From Stichopus chloronotus (lineage: Eukaryota > Echinodermata > Holothuroidea > Aspidochirotida > Stichopodidae): a stretch of 64,000 nucleotides of DNA. Shown here one piece after another: positions 54,721 through 64,000 of the stretch. Within the stretch, counting starts at the first letter, position 1. Every line of letters starts with the position of its first letter. Location of the stretch: assembly GCA_021234535.1 (NCBI GenBank), contig CM037838.1:25769969-25833968 (forward strand). The letters run 5' to 3'. A model generated the notes under the pieces. It made no database searches, had not been told where the DNA came from, and was given only the letters and a program-made list of their open reading frames with translations. Position numbers and translations under genes: made by a program.

Positions 54721-57700
54721 GTGAGTCTCGTGCAAAGTTCACCATTGGTCGATTGTTAAAAGAGTTTAAATGTCCTTAAGAAGAGTTACAAATGACACAG
54801 ATACTAAGCCTGCGGTGTTGACCCTTTTAAGTTAGCTATTATGATAAGCATATACAGAAACCAAAACAAAAAGAAATGTTAAAGTTATGTGATGCCATGC
54901 TGGTAAACTGCTTCTTTCCTATTTTGGTGCACAATTAGCCTTACTCTGCTGGTCAACATTTGCTCCTGCATATGTGAATCACCCTGTGTCTTTATTTGTA
55001 AGACTATAGATGTGCATAGATTGGAAGGTGATATGTGTTGCTCGGCAATTGGTAAAAAACATGTCTCACCTCTACACCCATGATCAGATCAACTCACCGA
55101 TTAAAATCAGCATCCCAATTCTTCTGGGTAAAACATACAAACATTCGCGAATGAGTGGTTACTTAAAACATGTCAACAATTTTTAATTTTCGAAAAGGAT
55201 ATTGCATTATATGTAATTACACAAGGAAACTAAAGATAACCTGCATATAGGCTACTATCGTAGTCTTCCTTGCATATCTCTATTATTGTCGTTGTTAGGC
55301 CTTCTAGATTTGTTATGTTATTTTAATGAAGTGTTAATTTTACTCTCACTGAAACTTTGCAGAACGGAAAGTATGCCAGTGAATTGGGGTTTCCCCCTAT
55401 GTGAACGATAAGTCTGAACTGTAAAAACAAACTAATTAAGCCTGGTCTCCTTTTGTGCTTGAATGTGTCAAATCAAATCACTTCGTTGTTGCTCTAACTT
55501 CAAACCATATTTCTATCAAGGAAACGAAAGTCGTTATTTTTTTTTCGAAGAAATCTTAAACGTGCTGAAGTGTATATTGCATCAGGAAGTACTATTTTAA
55601 GAGTAGTATATAGATGTTAAATACTGAATGTTATCATTCTATATTGCAATGGATAAGGATTTGAGGTTCTACTCGTGGTCATCTCCGACGTGTTATCTTA
55701 CAGGAAATTAGCAATTAGCACAGACCGGTTGCTAGAGAATTTAGAATCGCCGTAGTGTCAAAACACGCGCGCGCATTTTCGCGCTGCATCATGCATACTA
55801 AACCAAACGGAAGTAGCCTTCCTAGAGAAACTTGCGTATTATAGCATGACTGTGTGGAATTTGTAAATGGCCTTAAACAGTCTGGAAAATGGTAAATCGC
55901 CAGCTCAGTCTGGAAATATGTCGCTTCTAAATAAAATTATCAAACTTACAAAATTTCCTTCACCGCTGGGATCAACAGACCTGTGAACCAGTGAGATACT
56001 TTACAGTAGCTGCTCTCTGCATGGACGGTGAGGAAGAGGAAATGCAGAGAAGGGGAGGGGTGGGGATACGACAAATTACTATGACGTTCTGTATATGATA
56101 AACTTACACAAGTTTCAATATGTTTCTTACCACTTGATGGCAATGGAAATGATGAACGATTGATGATTTATAAGTATGCTAATCTAACATTGTTTCATTG
56201 TAAAAACAAGAAGAGATCTCACACATGATAAGGAAGGGGGGGGGGGGAGCTAGCCTATACACGGTATATAATGTGTGTCATGTTGCGATGACGTCAAGAT
56301 ACGTCCTGTGAATTACTATTCCTTTTATTTGATTTTATCAGGATGATATGATGGGTGAACTTTGCATGTTCAAATTGCAGCTTCCAGGTTGTCATATTTA
56401 TAGTTTTGGTCTGGTCGACCACATGGGGATATTAATATGTACTATATTGTATCCATGCTTTTTCTTTTGCATCAAAATGTGCATGGTGACACCGAAGGGA
56501 GGAATGACCATTAAAAGTGCAGTAACCTCGAACTGAATTAGTATACCCCCCATGCTTATTCATGAATGGTTCTTTTCCATCATGTGATATCGTTTCTGTT
56601 GTTGAATTGCTTATAATTTTACAGCATAACACCTTGCGAATGCAGTAATGATATTCAGCAACATCATGAATAATTCTTATAAACAATTGAGAAGAGAATT
56701 TCGAGATTTTGAGTTTTCTTAATAAAGTAGGGACGAGTGCTTATTCCCTTCGAGTGACTTTGAAGTCTGCATACCGCGAAGTGTCTTTCTGTGTGCTTTG
56801 ATGTCCGTATGTCTGTCGGTTTCTTTGTCTACCTGCTTGTTTAGAGAGGAAATATTATTTTCTGAATGAATCATCCTATAACTAGGAGAGGGGCGAAGGC
56901 CATGAAAAACCCCGTCCCCATTCCACACATAAGTTGTGACACGTTGTCAAATTACTAACAAGGTGTAATGAATTGAGACGATGCAGTATTTCCGAAATAG
57001 CTTAAATTGCAAAACGTTCCTTCACATTGAAGCAGTCTTATCATTTGAACTGGCACAAACAAAAGTCAAACACACTATCGACTATCCCTTGGAAAGTAAT
57101 TATTACTGCGGCTATACATTTTGTTGAGCCCCAGGATTTTGCAAAAGTATTAACTGTCACCACTAACTTATCAATGCCTAATTGTGTTACTCAATGGAGC
57201 ATAAATCATAAAAAGGCAAAGAGTTCTGCTTTTATTTCATTCGTTAACGAGCCAAGCTGTGAGACACTTTTGATAATTATGTAAGCCAGGACTGATGAAA
57301 AAGTATCATAGATTATTTTCATAGTTTCCTGTTACGACGTATTATCAACTGTATAGCAAATAAAGGCAAGAAGTATCCATCAAGGCAATGGTCTTATTTG
57401 GGGTTTCCGAACCGAAAATGACAGTCATCGGATAAATTGATCCTGTATGTAAACAAATTTCCGATAGCATTCCCTAACAATAACGTCAACTTGATAATTT
57501 CATAGTATACAAGTTACTGTTGTTGGGATTTAAGTGAAACTGGTATTTGCGTGTTACGTCTCTGTGCAACTAATATCATACATTAAAAAGTAGCTTCTTG
57601 AATTACATGACATAAATTTTCTGCTTCGAACTATGATTTATTTTATGCTACCAAATATTCGAGAGAAAATTAACTAAAAAATAAAAGCAAAGATGGGGAT

Positions 57701-59784
57701 TTTTTTTCCACCGTGATTACTGTCATAATCTTAACAAAAAAAAAAATCTATATCGATATCACACAATATCATAGAACTGTATGACGTCACTGAGCCGGTT
57801 TGGTGTTCGTGCAAACAAAGCGAATGACTCATACACCAGCCGTGTTTTTAACTTTAACACCATCATGCGTTCGTTCTGGCAGGATAGGCTTCCCCGCTAA
57901 TCCACATTCGAATGAACAGAGTAATTACAAAAAACGAGGGGACGATAATTGAAAAATATTCCTCTGCGATATAACAGGAGATTTCAAAATATGAAATTGA
58001 TGAGTTATTTCCCCTATCCCAGGGGTCACTATATAGCCATGTCAACGTGTTACCAGAAAGCTGTATTATGCCTGGCTGCCATTAAACAGACCCGAAGACA
58101 AAGACGCAAACGATCAAATTTCGAAATCCCTACGAGAGAAGCGAATTCCCCCGATGATTCCATTAGATGTAATTCCTTTGCAAATCTTTAAGTACTTCAC
58201 ATTAGCCTGGCATAATGAGTCGAGACATTGATTAGATTTTGATAGCCATTCCGATGTTGATGAACAACTTATCTCCACGATACGTTTGGTAATAACACGA
58301 ATATGACGAAAAAATAGACGAAATAATATTACGAAAATATCATCGTGTATGACGAAAAACTTGTGAAAACAAAAAGCAAATAAAAGGGGAAAAAAGACTG
58401 GTTTTCCATTGTTTAACTTTTTTTAATTGATTTCCTATCTTTGTATTTGAGGCTTTTTATCTCTGAAATGAAGATATAGATTTCGTTTAAGGTGGTTACA
58501 GCTGTATGAGTTAGGCCCTATACTGTTGACAATAATTTTACATTAATATTTAAATTAAAGTGGTATATACGCAGTTATGAAACACTTCACCGAGTTCAAG
58601 TTTGCAAAATCAAATCAAATCATGAATTCTGATTATTCTGTTCGCAACCACAGAATCAATGACGTCATATTCATTTAAACTCTCTGTTGAGAAAACTTTT
58701 TTGTTCTTCTTTGAATTCATTAAAAATGTTCCTAATTACTATATTTATTGAATTCGTTTGGTGCTATATGTCGGGTATGATAATTATCAAACCAAATATT
58801 TATATGGAAAAGAATACAGTGTGTACATTGTACCTAATAACGGTTGAGCAACTATGCACATTGCAGTTATACTGCATGTTTTGGTAAAATATGCGTTTTA
58901 CCTCCGTTGAGATAAATAAAGACAAAATATGCCATGTAAACGGTCAAACAAATTTCATTTCAAATGTTGTTATTCCACATGTCATAAAATTGATTTTCTT
59001 AAGTTGAATTCCATTTTTAAACACGTTTTCCTGTACCATCAAGTTTACAAGATCTTCCAACGGTTCTTTTAAAACAATAATATAAAAAAATAATAAATTT
59101 GTCAATTTGCCTTATTAAAATTTCTTCAAAGTTTGTTAAAACTGATTTCCATGTTCTTATTATCGATCGATATTTGTATTTCTTCTTTATTTTTATTTCT
59201 TCTTTATTTTATTTTTACTGCATTTGTAAATTATTTTCATTTTGCACTGAACGTTTGTTTCGTGTACAAGACTAAGACTGACCTGCTATTCTCATTTTGT
59301 TACGAATTATTAAGTGCAATGTGTGGATATTGTTAGTCATGAATATTCAACCAGCGACGTAAAATATCAAAAATTTTCTTTCTGTTTGTAGAAAAGGTCA
59401 AGTTTCAAAATATCATAATAACAATATTCATTATGCCACGGGTTGTACTTACACGTTGCTTAATAATAAGAAAATCGAAAAGATCACGACCAAAAAAGAG
59501 AGAAGTGTGTTACAAGCGGAATGTTTGTGGCATAGGCATGTTTTCAAGGTCGAACAGATAACTGTTTTTCACTTTGAACAATTGTTTAAACCCTTCGATA
59601 AGAGAAGTGATTATGATGAAAAAAAAGTGTACTCTTGCATAAATTCGATGTTTTGAAGGTGAGAGCGACTAACTTAAAGTGCTGATGTTTCATTGTTTTT
59701 GTTATGTTTTTTATCCTTTTGTACAAATTAAACTTGTACAACACCTACTTTGTTCTACACGTCCCTTAACTAGCAAGTTACACA

Positions 59785-59828
59785 CTCTAAACTCGCTATG
59801 GTCAATTTTGACCATAGTAAATTTAGAG
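59785..59828. repeat. 44-nt inverted repeat (hairpin)
   Basis: Two 21-base arms with a TT loop. The inner ten bases of each arm (ctatggtcaa/ttgaccatag) and the outer seven (ctctaaa/tttagag) pair perfectly, with four bases between them mostly mismatched. Confidence 0.9.
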
Positions 59829-61051
59829 AGCATACACAACCTTTTTAGTAAATTTATGCCTGGTTTATCAACGTGTTTGCTTGCAAAATAGCATAATCAA
59901 AGGCTTATCTGTGCATTTTACCCGTATGAAAGTAAACAAATTAATAACTTATGCTGTAAATGTCAATGATATTATTTAAAAGTGCCTTCTCTTTAATGTC
60001 ACCAGTTCATTGACGTCAATGAAAGGTTACGATATATCATTATAGTGCAATTTATCGAAGCTGAATCTGCTGCTTGATCTGATTTCATTTTGTTTCAAAT
60101 ACACGTACGTTACATATTGGCCAATACTTGTGCACCATGCTGTGACATGATGACGTTGCTGTAGGTTAATATATGCGATGCACTTTGTTTCTCAAATCAA
60201 TATTTTCCGACGGTTAACCGAGTCGAATATTCCTTACTCTTCATGTAAAAGTGGTTCACAATTATCATAGACATTTTATGTGCATTGCCACTCCTTACTA
60301 TCCATCTTCCTCTTTTTTTTCAAATTTTCTTTCAACAATATGCAATAAAAAGTGCGTCAATTGTTTCAGTATTAATTCCTGTACTACTTTTGTCCCAAAA
60401 TCTCATATTAATTATACATGGAGGAGCGGTTCCAGAGAAGGGACGCAGGCGATTTGATTGGCTAATATTGTTGATGCAAATGTATGTTAACGTATCAACC
60501 AGTTGGGACAACCAGCTGGGACGTCTAGGTTAGGGTTAGTCCTGTGCATTTACCACAAGACCCGGTTCCGCTAGATTTTGCTTTGCTTGAAAATAAAACG
60601 AAGTGGGTTAGTCGAAGGGCCTGTCACCAGGCTGGGCAAGATTATGTGGCGTTGAAAATAGACATTCAACAACCTTACATTAGGACGCAGGAGCACGGAC
60701 GCACAGGTTGCAGTGCCAGTGACAACTACCTGTGTGCTGTACTGTGTTTTTATGCCCCGCCGCTATCGTAACACTTGCATTGTAATTGCGAGTAGTGTAA
60801 AAATAACCTGATTTTATCAGATGCAGCCTAGGTTAGAAACTGTTAGTAATGTTAGCCTCGCCAGTGCTTTGAAGAACGGTCTGAAATACAGTGAAGAGTG
60901 GTTATAGTGTAGAAAATTGTCCCAACTGGCTGACTGACGACAAGAAGGGCATTTATGTGAAGTGGTTCAGCCTATGCGGTCTGTTTGTAAACAAGAAATT
61001 TATAACATATTATAGCTTACACTGAAAACTCAACCGCACTGAAGAAATAGG

Positions 61052-61073
61052 GAGGGGGGGGGGGGGACATAGT
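61052..61073. repeat. Poly-G tract
   Basis: Two G runs (5 and 13) separated by a single A. One of several mononucleotide runs in the right-hand 10 kb; a C18-20 run lies at about 61862. Confidence 0.85.
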
Positions 61074-62454
61074 GACAAAAATAAAATGCAAGGAAGTGGA
61101 GGTATTTGCATGAGCGAAAACCCATTTTTATTTATTATCGGCAATATTTGTTACTTGGCATTCTTCCTTTTTTTTTTGATCATGCATGAAAATCCGCTTT
61201 GCAGAGAAGGATTTATGATTTCGAGAGAACCGTTGCTTATATGAAAGAAGAATGAAAGATAACGATGCTATTAGATGTTGATAGAGGAATAATAAAATTT
61301 TATTTCACAATTGTTTTGTTGATCTTTCTTTTTTATAGTACCTCGTCAGATTTAATATTATTTTTGAATCACAATGAGCATGGCACCGTAACAGTAGCCT
61401 ATATGTGTAGGTTCCTTTATAGCAATCGAGCGACGTACTCACAGCATACGCATCAGCTCAAGGGTTATTATGCTCCCTACGCGTAATCTAAAGGAAAGTG
61501 TGATGGTTGTGACGGGTGTGGCCTACGCGATGGATCCGACTCAGTTCAGAACACACTGTTCATAAGATAAAGCAGTTGTTACAACAAAAAAAAAAAGAAA
61601 AAAAAAAAACAGCTGACTTGTTGTGGTTTCGCTATTCCATCATCCTCGTTTATGTTCACATAACGCGTACTTGAAATAGAGGTCGCCCTGCATAACATGT
61701 TTCGCACCACAGATCGAGTTTCCATGACGGAAAAAAAAACTTAATGAGCTTCAACGCAACGATGACCTGGACATATTAAACTCCTCGCTGGTGGACGTTG
61801 ATTTTGCAGGGCATATTATGCCCGCACACGTTTTTGGTTGAAGGGGACACTGACACGTTAATCCCCCCCCCCCCCCCCCCTGGCAACACTTTTGGTGACT
61901 TTAAACTTACAAAAGTACTAAACTATTCTTCAAGTTTCAAACCTGTGTTCTAAACAATAAGGAAAATTTACGTGGACTCAGAGCCAGAGAAAACTGGAGA
62001 AGTGCCATTTTCAGCGATCTGAGAGATATATTTTGTATCAAAATATTTCATTTCTACGGTATACGTGCCGACTGATATGGCGCTCCGCTTATATGTGGGG
62101 GGGGGGGGGGCTGTTACTGCTTGACTCCCACTTCAACCATTCAGAGCCTATGGTCAGTTCAACTCCCTTCCCGGAAGAGAAGCACTGTTACGTCATTGAC
62201 AAAAGAGGAGTTTAGGTCAGATGCAGGACTACCTCCTGATCTCTACGTAAATATATGGATCTGTGGGCGTACCCCCCCCCCACATACACACACTTTAAAA
62301 TCAAATCTACGCCCAGAATAATATGAGGTCAGCGTTCAAACGTAACATACTGAAAAGGAGAAAAACATATCTCAACAACACTGACATGGTGTTCACAACT
62401 GACGTGCATTGCGCTGTGTGCGTTGAAGATTGTGTGACAGGCATCTAGAAAAGA

Positions 62455-62690
62455 GCTGGTTTATTCATCAAAAATTGCAGTTGCACATTGTCAGTATTTG
62501 CTTTGTTAGTCCTAAATATCCCTTAATTAATTACTGAATTTCACATTGGTCAGGGATATCAATATTTGTAAAGAAGAAAACACATGTTTCCAAAACAAGC
62601 AATCGGGCATATAATTCTCAATTGTCCTTGAAATAAAGGTGAGGTAAGCAAAGGATGACAAAAGACATATGATACGAGTCACTGCCTTTC
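62455..62690. repeat. Dispersed repeat, copy 2
   Basis: Counterpart of 33520-33730, with the same block order: cagttgcacattgtcag, cacattggt, tgtttccaaaac, caattgtccttgaaataaa and atgatacgagtc. No open frame or terminal repeat was identified. Confidence 0.75.
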
Positions 62691-62966
62691 CATGGTTACA
62701 AATCTATATACCGACACCACTATGTTCCCACACCCGTGGGTATCAAAGTTTTATTTTTTCGGTTGACCGTACTCCAAGGTTCCCAACTTTTTTCTTTGGG
62801 AGTACCACTTCACATTTGCGCGGTGCCACCGAGTACACGCACACACACACACATAGGCTACATACACTTCCATTCCAGTCACTTTATTCTATAAAAATGT
62901 GCAGTACTTACCAATAGTAATAAAAAGTGAGGCCAACTATTAACACATTTATTATGATGCAGCCAA

Positions 62967-63018
62967 CGACATTCCGATATTTAGGAAAACGACGACATTC
63001 CTATATTTAGGAAAACAA
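62967..63018. repeat. 26-bp tandem duplication
   Basis: Two head-to-tail units of cgacattcc(g/t)atatttaggaaaac plus two bases. They differ at about three positions. Confidence 0.85.
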
Positions 63019-63299
63019 CCACCTACCCGCCCTTCCCTTATGCTGGACGGTAAACATGCCAGAGAAAATTGGTCTGACCAGGCTGACTTACTGTTGAAGT
63101 GGCTACGGGCATGATATGAAAACTGGCAGCCTGTGTAACATAAATTAGGCATTTATCAATCATGGTTCCCCGGAAGCTGTTCTTATTCAGTCCAATACCA
63201 ATACATAGTTTTGTGATAAAATTAATTTTGGATGAGTACAAGATCTGATTGGGAAGGGTGAGAGCAACTGGGGGGCAAGGAAACAATCTGGAGGGGCAA

Positions 63300-63342
63300 A
63301 TGCCCCCTCATGCCCCCCCCCCCCGTAGCGCCGCCACTGGAT
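63300..63342 (-). repeat. Possible transposon end: cagtggcggcgctacgg next to a G run
   Basis: Read on the minus strand, an element-like terminus (cagtggcggcgctacgg) is followed by a long G run and a short inverted echo (gaggggc and gcccctc). Similar starts are common in non-autonomous elements of marine invertebrates, as general knowledge. No partner end was found in the window. Confidence 0.4.
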
Positions 63343-64000
63343 ACAAGACATGTTCATGGGAATTTGCCTGTAAAAGTGTCAATATTTGACAGATTCAGAA
63401 AATTGTGATTATTTTCACTATCTTTAATAATTAATATAGCCATGTTACACAACCTTTAAGCAACGGCCCATTTCAGCAAATGCTGATGTTCATTGCTTGG
63501 CCAAGGGTTACTGCTGGACGGTGTTTACGTAGAACTTTTTTGTCCACAGAAATCTCGATCACAATGTAATATTGACAGCTTACAGTTGATCAATACTATG
63601 TAACAAAAGTTACTGGGAATCTCATAAACGAAGGGGAAACTACGATACACATACGACTGCTTACACGTCCCAGTTCCGCGAAAAATAAGGTCGACGGCCT
63701 TACTCAGTGCTGTACATAGCAGAGTTTTGATGTAATCCTCCTTAAATAGAACACTTTTACGGTGTAACAGAATTATGACACATTATCTTACATTAGCAAA
63801 CGAATGTCAGGTTCTAGTTTTCATAAAAAGAAGAGTAGTTCTTCAGAGGCCCAAATTTCTGTTTTAATTTCCCAGATGATTAAATTATATGCCAACAACA
63901 TTACGCAAATGTTTGTGACGCTGTTCATAACGTAATTAATAATCAAATATTCACCCAAAACTACGACGCTGCTTTGAAAGCTAAATGAAGTTTAATTGCA

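Larger units (their letters stand above)
54721..64000 (+). other. Probable first intron of the 53 kb gene; no further exon supported
   Basis: Begins with gtgagt right after the large coding exon. Nothing in the following 9.3 kb gives an exon I can support. It contains poly-G/C tracts (56236, 61052, 61862, 62098, 62273, 63315), a (CG)n patch near 55765, a strong hairpin at 59785-59828, a second copy of the dispersed repeat from MDN1 intron 5 (62440-62690) and a 26-base tandem duplication (62967-63018). The right boundary of the intron is unknown. Confidence 0.5.

Noticed and set aside
54721..54759. Last 12 codons of the 486-codon frame
   Set aside because: They follow a full consensus splice donor and are best read as intron.
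62085..62292. G run and C run about 165 bp apart, considered as terminal inverted repeats
   Set aside because: Similarity is limited to homopolymer plus (CA)n-like sequence, and no target-site duplication was seen.
1..64000. CRISPR array, prophage, operon or other prokaryotic system
   Set aside because: Spliced animal gene structure throughout. No regularly spaced repeats or tightly packed genes.

Overview
This window looks like animal nuclear DNA, probably from a marine deuterostome invertebrate. An echinoderm is my best guess, with low confidence. The support is an AT-rich sequence, a large housekeeping gene cut into short exons by introns of about 0.2-3 kb with GT/AG ends, a degraded Penelope-like retroelement, many simple repeats and homopolymer tracts, and a recurring TAGCCTA/TAGGCCTA word. 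There is no sign of operons, bacterial promoters, CRISPR arrays or prophage.

Layout. (1) About 1-40.5 kb, minus strand: the 5' part of MDN1, encoding midasin (the Rea1 family), the dynein-like AAA+ ATPase that removes assembly factors from pre-60S ribosomes. I placed 46 exons with splice sites. Once six single-base frame breaks are allowed for, they encode about 2393 residues: the N-terminal domain, all six AAA+ modules and the start of the linker. The rest of the linker, the acidic region and the MIDAS domain lie beyond the left edge. (2) About 36.1-37.3 kb, plus strand, inside MDN1 intron 4: a dead Penelope-like reverse transcriptase relic. (3) About 40.5-53 kb: intergenic DNA between divergent genes, with two diverged copies of one dispersed repeat and an AT-rich repeat cluster. 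(4) 53.1-54.72 kb, plus strand: a large 5' coding exon of a coiled-coil, Ser/Arg-rich protein I could not firmly identify. It ends at a strong splice donor, so the gene continues to the right. (5) 54.7-64 kb: intron or intergenic DNA with repeats, a long hairpin and poly-G/C tracts, and no coding exon I can support.

The two genes face away from each other and show no functional link. I found no new biological system. The observations most worth a second look are the cluster of one-base frame breaks in a gene whose splice sites are otherwise intact, the inactivated Penelope element, the frame conflict at the start of the 53 kb gene, and two unlabelled dispersed repeat families.
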